From Salvator merianae (taxonomy: Eukaryota > Chordata > Lepidosauria > Squamata > Teiidae): a stretch of DNA of 64,000 nt. This document shows positions 36,046-49,607 of the stretch, piece by piece. Below the pieces are notes generated by a model, which saw only the letters and a program-made list of their open reading frames with translations, did no database searches and had not been told where the DNA came from. The stretch is taken from assembly GCA_003586115.2 (NCBI GenBank), contig QVOM02000101.1, forward strand, positions 26,561,333 to 26,625,332, in the 5' to 3' direction. Every line of letters begins with the position of its first letter. The first letter of the stretch is position 1. The position numbers and the translations under genes are program-made.

Positions 36046-38160
36046 CCCAAAACAAAACATAACAGCAATAGGAAAAATGGGGGTTGTTATGAGCTGTGCT
36101 GGGTTTACTGGTTTTAATGGACAAAGGCACTCAGGCATATTATTGTGCAGGCTTTAAAAATGATAAATTGGCTAGGAAACCCTGTATAACCCTTAAAAAT
36201 ATTCTTAGACAATGATTTAAACAAATTAGAACTTAAACTTCATTTAAAAATGACAAAAAACCTTCAAAAATATTTAAAAGTCATGAAAACACAGTCTCTG
36301 ACAGTCAACTGGCTGTCAAGAGTCCAGAGAATAACACTTTCAGCTTCTACAGAACATGAATAGAAAGACATATAAGGGCATACACTTTGACAGACCTGTC
36401 TCTACTGTGCAGCTCCAGAAAGACATATAAGGAAATGGATCTGGTCAAGGCTGTTTTTATGAATAGAGAGGTTATTTAAGGACAAATTTTAACAGTGCAA
36501 AAGTGGAAAGGATAGGAAGAGAGCAACATAGAGGAATTTACCTAAATCTACCCTTTTTCTAGACAAAAAGAGTCCTATCCCTTGCCAGGAGCATCCAGTT
36601 AGGTTCTCACCCTCATATTTCAGTAGTGGCAGGTATGGTGAGATGAGAAGCAGAGCAAAATGGATTTCTTTGGTAGAGCAGCAGTGATTGTTCCAATGAC
36701 AGCAGGAGCAGAAGGGTGACATCAGAGGGAATGTACCTGGCTGCTCCTGATGTAGGATTTCTATGCACATCTGGACTGGCTTATCCCTCCCTCTGGGCTC
36801 TGCCTGGGGGAAAACAATTAAGATAGCTATGGCAACATGGGTCTATGGAATCTGTTCTGCTACAAATTCTGGTGCAAATTTGGAGGAGAGGGAACAGGGG
36901 AGGAGCAGGTAAGAAGTGCTTGATGTCATTATGTCCTTATATGGTCTGTATACTGTCACCTTTTTGTACATGCTAAGGTGAGGAAATACACCTGGACTGT
37001 ATTTTGAAAGGGACTAATAAGTTTAACAGGTGATATTTATCTGAATATCATTTTGGCTCTGGCTGGAACTTGTTCCAGAAGGTTTTGTACTGACAGTTTT
37101 CATGAGACTCTCCACGGATGTGGACCAGAGCAATAGATTTGTCTGGATTGCCAAATAGTTGCCAATAAATCTTTTGTAATGATTAATATTTTAATTTTCT
37201 GAGTTGAGCAAAGAGTTTTTCCAATCCTCTTTGCTTCTTCTAGATCAGGAAAAATGTTGTTTTGCATACAGGCTTGCCTTTTTAACATGGATGCAAGTGA
37301 GCAAAATGAATGAATTCTGGTCTAAATGCAAGGGTCCATGCTGCTGGTCCAGTTCCCCTGCATCTGCAACCATTCTGTCAATTATGTTTAATAAAGCCAG
37401 TATTTATTTTCATGGGTTAAGATTGTCAGGTCTTAGCTGTCCCATGGTCTTTGTATAGCACAACACTCTAGGGTTATGAATTCTGGGTAATAATGCTACA
37501 GGGTGGCCATCATCCTAATTGGTTTTAACTCTTTGATGGTGACCCCTTTGGTGGTAGTACCACTACCACAAGCAGAGTTCCTTTATAGGTAGAAATGTCA
37601 GAAAGCTGACCCTAGCAGGTGTTACAGGGAGCTCCTATTTGCTTATTTGGTTAGGCCCCAGTCCTGCTCACAATCCAAAGCCAGAGACAGAAGGCAGCAG
37701 TCCTTAAGATGCAGTACAGACAGCAAGGCCAACTTCTCACATTGGTAAATGTGGGCTGGAGATGCTGTTCTTTCCTGCCAGGGCTCCCTTGATTATTGGG
37801 CTCTTGGCAAAAAAGTCAGTCTTCCACAATGGTAACTATACTACTGATCATGCCCAGTTGTGTTTGTCCATAAACTGTTTTCCAACAGTGATGACCATAA
37901 TGATATAGATTTTTTTGGGTTGCTAGTCCAGATATTGACTCTGTGTCTATTTGCCTGTAAATATCAATCTATTTACTATTTGATTCCCACAAAAAGATGC
38001 TAGACTTCAGTCCTATGGTCTAAATATTGATACCTGATTATATTGACATTATCACAGTTCTATTTATAGCCTGTATTGTATATTCATGGGGGTAAAGAAA
38101 AAGAATCTACCAACAAAAACAATGAAATAGATAAGTAAATTCATAAATGGACAATATACA
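35571..38160. other. Unassigned sequence with (AC)14
   Basis: No gene or named element recognised. A pure AC run stands at 36014-36041. Confidence 0.6.
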
Positions 38161-38228
38161 ACAGCATGTGAATGACAGATCCCTCTTCTGGGATATGATC
38201 CGGAGTAAGGCCTAGTGCAGAGAGGGTC
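38161..38228 (+). mobile_element. Right-half fragment of the palindromic MITE
   Basis: 'gacagatccctcttctggg', then ATATGATCC and GGCCTAGTGCAGAGAGGGTC, match the right arm of the 180-bp palindromes with mutations. The left arm is missing. Confidence 0.7.
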
Positions 38229-38829
38229 TACAATTCCTGAAAATACAACAGAATAGGCACATATAATAGTTTAATGACCAAATATACAAAAACTCATAAT
38301 AAATGTACTGCAGACAGATAACTAAATGATATATGGGATTCTTAGATTGACATCTTCTTCATGGCCAGATGCACTTCAACCTAACCCTTTCTGGGTCTTC
38401 TTCCATGGCCACTAGTTGTACATGTGTAAAGGAAACATAAAGCAAATTTTTAAACAGAGTTTTACAATGCATTCATGTGTTTAAATAAAGCAAAGTAAAT
38501 CCATAACTTACATTTCTTGAATATTATACTATATAAGCAATTTCTGTAATAACTATATATAGACATCAACACAGAACTCACAAAACCTGAACAAATATAT
38601 TTTCATATAGACATATAAAACAAACATGCTCACAAAACTATTTTTGTTAGGTCTGCAAGTATCTTTAACTCATGCTCGTGTCTGTTGAACACAAAATTCT
38701 CAATAGTTCTCCACATATATACAATCAGAAAACAAGTCAGTACATGAAATGGTATAAATCTTGAAAGAACTAAAATACAACATTGGGAAGAGCTGTAATA
38801 TAGCCTCTAGCTGTTAGACAAAACTACTC
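38229..38829. other. Unassigned AT-rich sequence
   Basis: No gene or named element recognised. Confidence 0.6.
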
Positions 38830-39112
38830 TACAAACCAATTGATTTCTTCATTCAATCCCTGTGGAACTACAGTTCTTAATTTATGGTCCACATCAAATC
38901 CTTTTTCTGTAAACACTTCTGTAAATACACCAGAATCTTACATCATTAACACTATGTCCTTTTCCCACAAAATGTTTTACAGGTGTTTTCAATTTACCAT
39001 CTCATATGCAGCTTTTATGTTCAGCCATTTGAATTGCAACTGCCCTTGTTGTCATATGTATAGAGGAGGGAAGAGGCACTGGACAACATAAATGACTTCC
39101 ATTCTATTGCAT

Positions 39113-39145
<33 letters not shown>

Positions 39146-40590
39146 ATTATAATAGTAATCCTTTTCCTCCTCCTCCCCCTTGATGTCATACACTCTATTG
39201 TCCACTGGATTTATGAACCTCTTGATATTGCTACAGTTCCCCCCCCCCCCAAATAAAACAATGGCCACATCTAAACTGATCGCTTGGAATTTGTATAGAC
39301 AGTGAGCCCAGAAATCTACTCTGGGGTTGCATAGATGCTTTAACCAGCATATCTTTAATATTCCTACCCCATTTCTAAGCAAAAATGGTGGATGTTCACA
39401 GCCTGGTATATTCTCCAAGAGTTACCAATGTTCTAAAATAATGTTCTTAATTTGAGGATAATATGTAACAAAAACCAAATGTATCTACATTCTTTTGGGT
39501 TTGGTGGATTCCAATGCAATTCTTCTGTTAGTATTTCTCACCTTCCTAAATGTTTTGAGTATCACACCTTGGGTATATCATGATCCTACCTTGTATGTCA
39601 AAATTCTGTTCTGAACTACAATTCTTCTTAACCTGAGGAACTGAGAATATGGTAAGTTTAACTTGAGGGGAGCTAGATGGAAATTATCCAAATTAAGAAA
39701 TGAATTCACATCAGTTTTCTTTCTATACAAGTCTATATGGAATAAGCCTTCCAAGACAGAAACTTGGATATCTAGAAAAAAATGAGAATTGTCAGTCAGA
39801 TCAAAATTGATAGTGGGCTGTAAATCATTAAGAAGTCATTAAATTCTAAAAGAAGTGCCTCTGAACCTCTACAAATACAAAATGTATCATGCAAGAACCT
39901 CTTCAAAACAAAAATGTTTCCCACAAATTTATTATTTTATAAAATTAGAGGTTGTTCAAACTTATCCACATATACAAGGGCCATTTGGGTGCAAACTTGC
40001 ATCCATGAGCAACCCACACATCTCCCAATAATGTTGATCCAGAATTTTTTTTTTAAAAGAAATTGCCTTGTTAAGGCAATCTCTGCCAAAGTAACCAAAA
40101 AATGTGGAATCTCTCTCTCTCTAGTTTTTCTAACATATTCTATTGCAGAATGTTGGTATAAAGAGAAACAGCATCTAACATAACCAAAAATAATAGAGGG
40201 GATGGAGATGTCAGGTTTTTCAAAAGAAGTATAAAGTCCTTAGAGTCTGTAGTACAAGAAAGAATACTTGGGATGAGAGGCTTAAGGTCTTGAATCTCTA
40301 CATTGGGAGTTTTTGTCTGATTGCTTACATTTTATGTTCATGGACAGATGAATTATACAGTGCTCAGAAGAAACACCTTACCCTATTCTCTGTTCAAATG
40401 TCCAGTAATCAAGATAATTCTGTTCTCCCCAATCTTGAATACCACAAAGAAAAACTTTGGAAATTCTGGTAGTGTGCCATTTATCCAATTGCTTAGCAAA
40501 TTGTTTGATGGAACTAACAGAAGTAGGAAGTTCCAGTTGGATGACCAGTGTTTCAGCTTTATAATGCACAAACATGTTTGGTTAGGCCTC
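38830..40590 (-). mobile_element. Penelope-like element remnant (RT and GIY-YIG region)
   Basis: Reading leftward from about 40450, with several frameshifts and stops: VEIQDLKPLIPSIL, then LVMLDAVSLYTNIP (RT motif, about 40170-40200), a KRFLHDTF-CI-RGSEALLLEF segment where the catalytic YIDD is expected (about 39830-39900), then FHIDLYRKKTDVNSFLNL and LKLNLPYSQFLRLRRIV (about 39610-39740), then NCSNIKRFINPVDNRVYDI (about 39170-39240). After a (TAG)n insertion it resumes with MEVIYVVQC (about 39080-39110) and a KGHSVNDIRFW-like segment (about 38930-38960), the start of the GIY-YIG endonuclease region. This order is that of Penelope-like retroelements. It is clearly inactive. Exact ends are uncertain. 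Confidence 0.7.
39113..39145. repeat. (TAG)n microsatellite inside the Penelope remnant
   Basis: About 11 TAG/GTA units, read directly. It interrupts the element between its RT and GIY-YIG parts. Confidence 0.95.
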
Positions 40591-40593
40591 ACT

Positions 40594-41106
40594 GGCCTTT
40601 TCACACTGCCACTTTTTATGGAATAAGAAACAGCATGTCTACACACAAGCCTCCCCATCACAAGTTTCTGCAAGTGTGGACGAAGTGTGGATTGGACTTG
40701 GATGTCAAAAATGGTGCCTTAGCTTGATATAGTTGTAGACTATACCAGACTATGGAGGTATGCAGATGGTATGCTCCAGTGATCTGGTATACTACAGGGA
40801 ATCTTCAGCAGCATTTTAAGTAACAACTGCTAGAAATGGGTCTGCTGCCAAACAAGCCAGGCTGAGAGCATCACAGGCTGGGACCTTTCATTCCCATTCT
40901 TTGGAGTGTTGTCACTGCCTCTGAGGGCACTCCAGTAGTAGTAGCAAGGACTGGACTGGACTGGAATGTAATAGAATGGGCCATCTAAATGCAGATGTCC
41001 CTGTTCTGCTCCTCTAGCAACCTTTACCAACTTGGGATGAGTTGCTTGTTGTGGGATGAGGTGGCCTGCCCTGTCTCTGAACACTGCATGCAAGTGTGGA
41101 AAGACC
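40594..41106. mobile_element. MITE-like element with GGCC...CACACT termini
   Basis: Starts GGCCTTTTCACACTGCCAC and ends GCAAGTGTGGAAAGACC, which are imperfect inverted repeats of the type seen in the hairpin-rich family. No coding. No clear target duplication, so the limits are tentative. Confidence 0.45.
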
Positions 41107-41795
41107 CTCTCATTTCTCTCCTTGTTAGTTATTATCTCTTTCATTTCCCTTTTGGGATCAGGGTTTTATGTTTGACAATGCCATTACCCAGCAGGTAGGA
41201 CAAGGACACAAATGTTAAATGATACATAAAACAAATGTATAAACAGCCAAGTTCCTCCACTGCATGCCTGAACTAGCTATTCATCCTTTTCCCCAAACCT
41301 TTCACTGGTTTCTCAACAAAATGGAATATGCTGACAGTACAGTTCATTTAGTTCCCTTTCATGCCCTGAAGGTTCACACACAGAGAATTGCTCAACTATT
41401 TTTTTGAAAAGACATTACATGGAAACAAGGATGCTTTTAAAAATGAATTGAAATGTCTCCTGACTTCAGTCTCCAGCAGAAAAGGTGAAGCTATCAAAAA
41501 TAAAAAGATCACAATCATCAACAATGGCAACAATCTTCTAAATAGGGCAGTGACTTCATTAAAATCCTTTTCCCTTGACAAGTTAGACATTTTTCCTGCT
41601 TTTAATGTGACTTATTGTATCTAAATATACTGTATTATTTTATTGCCTATTTTCAAAATGATGATGATGATGATGCCTGATTACAGGTTTTCATTCCTTC
41701 TTTTACAAATATATGATAGTGCATTGAAGGGAACATCAATCAAAGTTGCTTTTGATATCAAACACAGAGCCACCTCTCTAGCAGTGTAAAAAAAA
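41107..41795. other. Unassigned sequence
   Basis: No gene or named element recognised. A short GAT run lies near 41660-41674. Confidence 0.6.
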
Positions 41796-42135
41796 GGCCC
41801 TTTTTGCACTTACCTGAATTCTGTAACAAGAAAGAGCATAGGAGGCTACCTTTCTGTTGTGGAATGGAGCAGTTCTAGTCCCCTTCTAGCATACTTAATC
41901 CACATTGCATAAAGCCCCATCAAAATATGAACCTGTCCTGGCTTTGTAGTGTACCTCTTTAAAGAGGTCCATAGTTGGATCAGGCTTCATATTCCAGCAA
42001 ATTGGATCATGCTTCATATTCCAGCAAATGAAGGGTGTGCAAACTGTCCAAAATATGATGGGGAAAGAGGCTTTTCAGAGTCAGGAAACACTGCTGGAAG
42101 TGATATCAGAAGTTGGTGCACACCAAAAAGGGTCC
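41796..42135 (+). mobile_element. MITE-like element, relative of 28366-28890
   Basis: Starts GGCCCTTTTTGCACTTACC and ends GTGCACACCAAAAAGGGTCC, inverted termini with a few mismatches. It shares internal blocks with 28366-28890. It contains a direct repeat of about 30 bases around 'ggcttcatattccagcaaat' (near 41981-42029). No coding, no clear target duplication. Confidence 0.5.
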
Positions 42136-43460
42136 ATCTGGAAGTGGTGCCTATAGGGTGAGAAAGGTCAAGGTGACTGTCCTGGAATATCAGTTTAGCA
42201 TGTTTCTGAAGATTGCAAAATTTGAAAAAGTTGCAGTACCTTCAGGTATGTGGTGAGATAAGTTGTAGTATTCACTTATCATCAGTATCTAATCTGCTTC
42301 TGGGGATGGAATCCACTTCCAGAAGTACTTTTTGTAGAGCAGGAAAAGCCATTCTATTGCCATCACACAGAAAAGTGGTGGCAGCAGAACCCTGGTAAAA
42401 TGTCTTCAGTCAGTCACTTCTAAGTGGTGCATGTGAAAATTGCCAGATATCACCAAATTCCCCCCTACTTTCCTCTTACTATTTGATGAAGAGTGCAACA
42501 ATCAGACACGTTTTAGTCGCTTAATCCAAAGTTGAATGATACATTTGACAGTCCATTTTGAAAAAAAGATAACCAAAATGCCTGATGGGAATGTTACTGT
42601 AGTCCTTATGTATACATGCTTGGCATTTAAGCTGCTTAAAATGGTGCTTTAGCTTTATCCTTTAAATAAAAAAAGAGAGAGAGAGGGAGAGGGAGGGCGA
42701 AAGGAGGAGGAGAAGTTGGGAAAGGTAAAGAATAGATAAAAAAAATCAGGAAATAAAGAACAACAATATATTTACAAGTAATACATAATATAACTTTTTT
42801 GGGGGGGGGAAATTGATAGAAGAGTAACTTTTGCCTTATTACTGAAATCATTGTACAGCACCATATTAATATACGGTAAGTGTTTATTAATGACCAGCAA
42901 CATATTTATTAATGCGGAAGGTCTTTTACATCCAGAGGGTAGAGCTAAATCATTAAATCATCTTCACCCACATTTGGTTTCTCTGACTGTGAATGTGAAC
43001 TGTTCATAATTCTCCACATTTAAAAAGAAAAAAAAAAGACAACCCTCTCAGGAGGAGAGCTGGTGGATAATTTCTCCAGCACTTGAAAACTGAATTTCTT
43101 GTAGTGTTAAAACAATCAAACAAATCCTATTTTCATCTTTTTTTGTTGTTGCTATTTTGTTAGGGTAGCAGTAACGCTGGAAGGCTTCACTTGATTTCAA
43201 GTGAGATCAAGCAGGGCCCACCACTGATTAATTTTAAATAGACCTTAAGGGTATATTTATTTATGGCTGCCTTTGGAGACTAAAAAGATGTGTAAACAGG
43301 AGGATGTGTTTTTTGGAACTTGTAGGGTTATTTTTCTGGTACATGGACTGTTTATTATTTTCTACTGCAATGCATATTTTAAATATTTAATTGGATTTGC
43401 TACTACAGTTTATGAGCATATTTGCATATAGTTGTGAAGAGATTTATTTATATATTTGTT
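42136..43460. other. Unassigned sequence with a purine tract
   Basis: A purine-rich tract (GA/GGGA) stands at about 42667-42720. No gene was recognised. Confidence 0.6.
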
Positions 43461-44800
43461 GTATGGTCATTAAGTTATGTCTGACTCTTCATGACCCCAT
43501 GAACCCCTAGCACCCCAGGCCCTTCTGTTCTCTACTGTCTCATGAAGTTTGCCCAGGCTCATGTACATTGCTTTCATGGGCTATCTAACCATCTCATTCT
43601 CTGCCACCTCCTTCTTCTTTTGCCTTCAATCTTTCCCATCATCTTTTCCAATGTGTCCTGTCTTCTTACTGTGTAACCACAGAATTTGAGCTTTAGCTTC
43701 AGTACCTGTCCTTCCTTTGAAGAGGCAGGGTTGATTTCCTTTAGTATTGGATGATTTGATCTCATTTCAGTCCAAAAGACTCTCAAAAGTCTTCTCTAGT
43801 GCTACAATTCAAAAAAGTCAATTCTTCGACACTCAGCCTTCCAACTCTCAAAACCATGCATTACTACTGGGAAAATCATAGCTTTGACTATACAGACCAT
43901 TGCCAGCAAGGTGAGGTCTCTGCTTTTTAATATGCTGTCCAGGTTTGCCATACCTTTCCTCCCAAGGAGCAAGTGTCTTTTTATTTCATATTTTGCAGTC
44001 ACCATCTGCAGTGTTCTTTGAATGTAAGGAAGTAAAAATCTGATACTGCTTCCATTTCCTCCTCCTCTATTTTGCAGGAAACAATGGGACCAATGTCATT
44101 ATAGGCTTTTTTAAATGATGAGCTTCAAATCACTTTTGCACTCTCCTCTTTCCTTTGCTGCCATCAGAGTAATATTGTCAGGTATCTGAGTTCATTAATT
44201 TTTCTTACAACAATCTTAATGTCATATCCAGCTTTTGATTAATTCAGCATGGCATTTTGCATGTTATTACTTAAATAAATATGGTGATAATATAAAACTT
44301 TATCATATTGTTTTCCTAATCTTGAACCAGTCACTTGTTCTATGTTCAGAACTAATTGTTGCTTCTTGACCCGCATACAGATTCCACAGGACTTGCCATA
44401 ATTTGCTGTGATCCATACAGTTAAAGGCTTTAGCATAGTCAATGAAGCAGAAATAGCTGTTTCTCTGGAATTCCCTTGCTTTCTCTATGATCTAGTGAAC
44501 ATTGATGATTTGATTTTTTTTAATTCCTCTGCCTCTTCAAAAAGCAGTTTGTGCTTCTGGTAGTTCTCAGTTCAGATATTGCTGAACCCTGGCTTGCAGA
44601 ATCTTGAGCGTAACCTTGCTAATGTGTGAAATGAGTGCTATTGCTTGAACATTCTTTGATATTGCTGTTCTTTAGGATTCAAACGTAAACTGACCTTCTC
44701 AATTCCAATGGCCACTGTGAGTTTTCCAAATTTGCTGTTACACTGAGTGCAACACTTTAACAGCATCATCTTTTTCAGGATTTTAAATAGTTCAGCTGAA
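43461..44800 (-). mobile_element. BovB/RTE non-LTR retrotransposon remnant, 5'-truncated
   Basis: The plus-strand text from 43480 ('ctgactcttcatgacccca', AGCACCCCAGGC, then CTTCAATCTTTCCCATCATC) is the antisense of the BovB 3' region. Farther along, the minus strand encodes a decayed RT stretch around 44300-44450 resembling an AFDCxDHxKLW segment followed by NLYAGQEA-like and TDWF-like blocks, and around 44680-44800 a segment corresponding to an AVKVLHSV-like block. Stops and shifts are frequent, so it is inactive. BovB is abundant in squamates and known for horizontal transfer to ruminants, which supports the squamate assignment. Confidence 0.85.
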
Positions 44801-45356
44801 GAATATTAAATGTGAAGACGAGTTGGAATTCCAAAAACAGTTGGGACTCAACATTCAGAATAAAATAATTAGATACTTGTGTATAAATATTCCACCTAAT
44901 GTTAATAACATTATATCAGCAAATTATTATATAGGAGCAATTGCTTGTAAAAATGTGTATGGTAAGCATTGGGTGCCAAAATGTATGCATAAGAAGTATT
45001 TGATACAAACTGTTTTCTTTGAAAAAAATGCAAATTAATGCGGAAATGATGCAAAACTACCTGTGAGAATCCACTTGTGAGTATATCATGTTGACCTTTG
45101 GGCTGCTTCCACACACAGTGAAAAAAATGACTGAAAAACAGCTTAGAGGTGATGATAATACTTTAATCCACATTAAAAAGTCAGAAAATGCACTTCTAAA
45201 ATACATTTTATGGACTAATATGGATCAGAGTTCGAATGGGAACACTAGTGCCCATATGTTACCCCCTGTAGGCTCATTTGAGCTACTTCTTTAAATGTGT
45301 GTGAATACAGCCTTGGTAAGTGATACTCAAACTTTGCTGCCCAACTTCAGTCTGAA
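44801..45356. other. Unassigned AT-rich sequence
   Basis: No gene or named element recognised. Confidence 0.6.
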
Positions 45357-45720
45357 GGCCTGTACACACTTTTCACTAGTGAGTACGCAAATGCTAACTA
45401 GTGACATGATGTCTGCACTATGTGGAGGCGCTCATGATCTGAAGTAGGTTGCAGTCAATTCTGATCACTACTTGCTATGGAACACAAAATCATGCTCCAC
45501 AGCTGTACCAGTATGCAGCATTTGTGGCTGCACATTCAAGCTGTATCCCCAGTCACTATGGCAGCAGTCAGATGTTTTTCTGGCTGCTGTCATGGTGTGG
45601 GTGACCAGCGTTCTCACCGTGATGTTCTCACTGGCATGTTCCATCCCTTGCAGTGTGAATGGCTGCTGCACTACAAGGTATGTTCTGTTTTGGAATGTTT
45701 ACTTGTGAACATTCCAAGAT
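45357..45720 (-). mobile_element. Hairpin-rich non-autonomous element, copy C
   Basis: Reverse-oriented relative of copy A: GGCCTGTACACAC start, CACTAGTGAG block, GGAACACAAAATCATGCTCC hairpin at 45479-45498, then GGAATGTTTACTTGTGAACATTCC hairpin near 45696-45717. The outer end beyond 45720 is eroded. Confidence 0.6.
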
Positions 45721-45824
45721 GGAATATGAGGAAAAGTCTCAAGAGAGGGTACAAAGCTGATAAATGGCAAAACTTTAACCTGACTCAATTACATTTTTCA
45801 ATGACAAGCCCACAGTTCTGATTC

Positions 45825-46344
45825 GGGGATCCATTCACACTGGACATTTGTATCCTGAGCCAAGGAGAGCTGCCTTGGCTTGAAATTTGCAACCCAGCCC
45901 AGATTGGTGTGGGTTTCTGATGGCATAGACAGGGTTATCCACATTGGGACAGACTATCCAGCCCCAGTCCCTCCCCTGTTTCTGAATCCTGTGCCAACTC
46001 CAGAGCTGACCAATGGCCAGGAAAGAAAGTTTCTGAACTCCAGAATTCCTGAGCTTTGATTCACCCTGTTATGCTACCAAAATGCCTTTCCTCCACATAC
46101 TGGAACAGGTTTCCTCTCTGCTCCAGGTGAGGGCCTGAGCATGTCTGTAGATCTTGATGCTGAGGTTTACCAATAAGCCAGTCTAGAGTGCTATTTTGGG
46201 TGTAGTAGCCTGACTTATGCTCTGTCTTGTGTGAATGAAGCATGTTAGCAGAGGGTGGGGCTTTCCTGGTCCTAGGCTAGTTTGTGGAAGGGAAGCCCAT
46301 GGAACCTTTCCTAGCACAGGACAAAGCCCTGTGTAGAAAAGGCC
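45825..46344. mobile_element. Possible MITE-like element
   Basis: Starts GGGGATCCATTCACACTGG and ends CTGTGTAGAAAAGGCC, weakly complementary ends of the general type seen in this window, around GC-richer non-coding sequence. No target duplication. Tentative. Confidence 0.3.
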
Positions 46345-49300
46345 ACCACTGGATTCTACTTAAGTTTGGATAATTTTGCCATAAGTTTTCCTTGATATCT
46401 GACTACCAAAAAATAAATAAAATTTCTTGAGAAATCATGAGGAAACCTTTGGGTTAATAATATCAGGAGTTATTAAAGGGACAATAAAATCTGAAGGTCT
46501 GTACTGAAGTTTCCGTTGAAATATATAATTAGCATCAAAGCTGCTTTGAAGTAAATGTTGGTAGCTTGGCATCTATAACTACATAATGAAGTTCAAATAT
46601 GCCTACATTTATCATCCAATATCATCCAATTGTACAGACATTCTAAATGCCTTGTATCTTCTCTCAATGAGTCACAATCAGTATCAAACAAAAGCAAAAG
46701 GTGATCATTGAGAAGTGTGAAAAACAGACAGTTCTACTTCATGCTTACAGTTCAGGGAGCAATATGTTTATTCATTTATTTTTAAAGGTCAAAAATGTCT
46801 TGATCACTTTGTTTTCTGGAAAGGAGATTAAAATTCCATTGAACAAGTTACTTTTAGAGGCTGTATCATTACAAGCATCTACAGAGAATATGTTAATTAA
46901 AATTTCCTTATTAATTTAATCTTATGATTACAATATATAATGTATTTTAATTTGTCTTTTTTTCTGTTTCCTTTTCTTTCTCGTCTTCCTCCTATATTCT
47001 TTCCTTCTTCTTCAAATGTTATGATAGATTTATTTCAGCCCATCAAACTTAATCTTGTCCATTAAGTCAGTTGAAGACTGTTAAAAATTAAAACACTATT
47101 ATCATTAAACTAGCACAAATCAGAAGTAACAAAACCAAGCATGAGTGATAGTGATCAGTCCTATCAACCTTCAGCAAAAGACTGGAGACAGCAACCACAC
47201 TGCCTAAGCATAAACAGAAGGGAAGATAGCAATGACAACCACAGAAAGAAGATAACATGAGCAATAGTGATGACCTTTACAATATATAACAGCAAACAGT
47301 TGGAGACGGTGTTTAAGCAGCTGACACAGCACGCAAGATATCCAGAAGTTTCTGACCAACTTGAGGTGTCTCTAGACATGCAGTTAAATTCAAATTACTC
47401 TCAGGACTATATTGGGGATAACAATCATTCCCTCTCATTATAGTCCCTGGTCAGTTTTGTAGCTATCAGTTACTCAGAATGCATAGACCTGCCATACAGA
47501 AGCAGGAGCACAGATGCTGTTAGCCCTGCGGTACAGAAGCAGGAGCACAAACATTCTTACTATATACAAATTAACATGGATCCCATGAAATATAAGTCAG
47601 GAAGGTTTCAAATACAGGGAAACTGATCAGAATCCTGGACCTTGTAGAATTGCTTGCATCCATTTTTCTTTAAAGCCTGCATGTAATAAGAGCGAACTTT
47701 TCTTTGAATAAGTTAACCTTGCTGCATGAGTCAGCTCAGGAAATTATGCATTAATGGTTAACAAAAGATTGGGCAAGTATCTGGCCATCAAAACTTGTCC
47801 TATTGTTCAAGCCTACATCTTGAGAACTTTTCATTAAGAATGCAAACAGTACAATTTAAGCTCATCAACCAGTGTAGTTGTCTGTTTATCTCTCTATGTG
47901 ACCAAACACACATCTTTGCCCAACTAAAAGGAAGCTTGCTCCTTTTTCTACTTGGGAAAAAGAACATAAAAAGTTCAGGTTTTTCTAATAGGAAGAGAGC
48001 AGAAGAAGAAGAGAGGAGGAAGAAGAAGAAACACACAAGAAGTCAGGAAGAACGATCATCTATCTCAACCCCATTTTCCCTGTCTGAGAGCTGCTTTTAT
48101 TTCCCTCCTGAAACAGAGAGGGAACAGATTTTTCTAAGAAGCTGCTTGATCCTACTGCTTGCTTGCAGTTTCCTTTTTCCTTTTTGAGCTGATTTCACTT
48201 AAAGAGGGATTCCATATCTTTCTCCATGCCCCTTGGCAAAAGAGATGTTTTTTTAAAGGAGTAAGGGTTGTGGAGCCTTGTCCACATCCCATTCTCTGAT
48301 TTTTAACCCATTTTGCTTGCAAGAGACCTATTCATCTTTTTTCCCCAAATTTTCCTTTTTAGCATGATGAAGATTTACCTGGTGAAGACTACAGATGGGC
48401 GAGATTTACCCTTTAGTGCTAGGAACCTCTCTAGTCTCCATTGCTAGCTTCTCCCAGACACTTTCTCTTTCTTCCCCCCTTCTCCCCCTTTTACACACAC
48501 TAAGTAGATCTCCTTACTTAAGTTTGGAGCCAAGTCTTTTCCTTTTCCTTTTCCAAGTGCCAAACTACCTATGCTACCTATGAAACTAGCTGATTCTAAC
48601 AAATTACATTGCTTATTGCTATTTCTTTGGATTTCAATCTTTTTTGCTGGGTTCTAACAAAGATGCATCATTCTTTTCAAGGATTACCTCCTCTTTATTT
48701 GCATTTTCTTTGTCAGTTTACTGTTATTAAAACCTGCCCTGAAAAATTGATCGTAAAAAAAGGTTTAGTGCCTGGGGGACTAATTCTCTCCAAATAAAAT
48801 CATTTTCCCCAGAGCACAGCCTGTAACAGTTTATTGATAGCCTGTAATATTGCTTTCATGGAAAAACCAGCAATGATGCCTGGTTTTCCATAATAGCAAT
48901 GTTGCCTTGGTGTTTATTTGTTTGGCAGCTTCTGTGATTTGGTGCTACTGGAGGTCAGCCAAATGCATGAAAAATAACAAAAGGAAGTAGGTGACCACTT
49001 GGCTGGCTTCTGGTAGTCCCAGTTCATCCTTTTGCAGGAGCTGCTGACAGATGCTGAGGTAGGCAGAGATTTCTCCTAACACCTGGTGAGGCTGAGGCAA
49101 AAGGCAATCATGGGACTTTCTTTAGATCCTACATTGCACCTTGCCATCTGGAGTCACCCTTACATAAGGGCAATCTGGCTGTGATGTCTGTTACCCCCAC
49201 TGATTGCCAGCACTGATTGAGCTGATCTAGTTAGCCAGGCAACTTCATCACTGTTCTATGTGCATCCCTGTGCACTCAGTGAAAGGGGATGATGAGCATA

Positions 49301-49607
49301 GATAGAATAAATATACCTTTCTTTGAAGGTATACAGTGATGAAAACTGGGGTGTGTGGTTACTTGTGAGCATAGGGCTCTGCCCTGGCCTGTCCAAGCAA
49401 CCACCTCTTTTTTGGATGCAGCAGCTGCTGGTAGTGCTGCCATCAAGCCCTTTTATGGAGGTTCAAGCTACCTCCCTTTCACTGAGGTCTGAAGCAAAAC
49501 CAAAGGGTTTTTCTCCACCTGAGATTATGGGAAGAAAAAGATTAACACAGATCCTTGTATGGGTCCAGGGCTTCCCCTTTCCCAAGGAACAGAGCAGGCT
49601 TCAAAGG
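46345..49607. other. Unassigned sequence; dispersed repeat block near 48830-49180
   Basis: No gene recognised. AATAAAA near 48794 follows a pyrimidine-rich stretch, with no ORF to go with it. The 48830-49180 block matches 27780-28110 in order ('ggttttccataatagcaat', then AAAGGCAATC and 'cttgccatctgga'). Confidence 0.45.

Noticed and set aside
35862..36062. Open frame with a run of Thr-His
   Set aside because: Generated by the (AC)14 microsatellite.
47795..48187. 130-residue plus-strand frame
   Set aside because: Low-complexity Lys/Glu stretch, no domain, no splice or promoter context; treated as chance.
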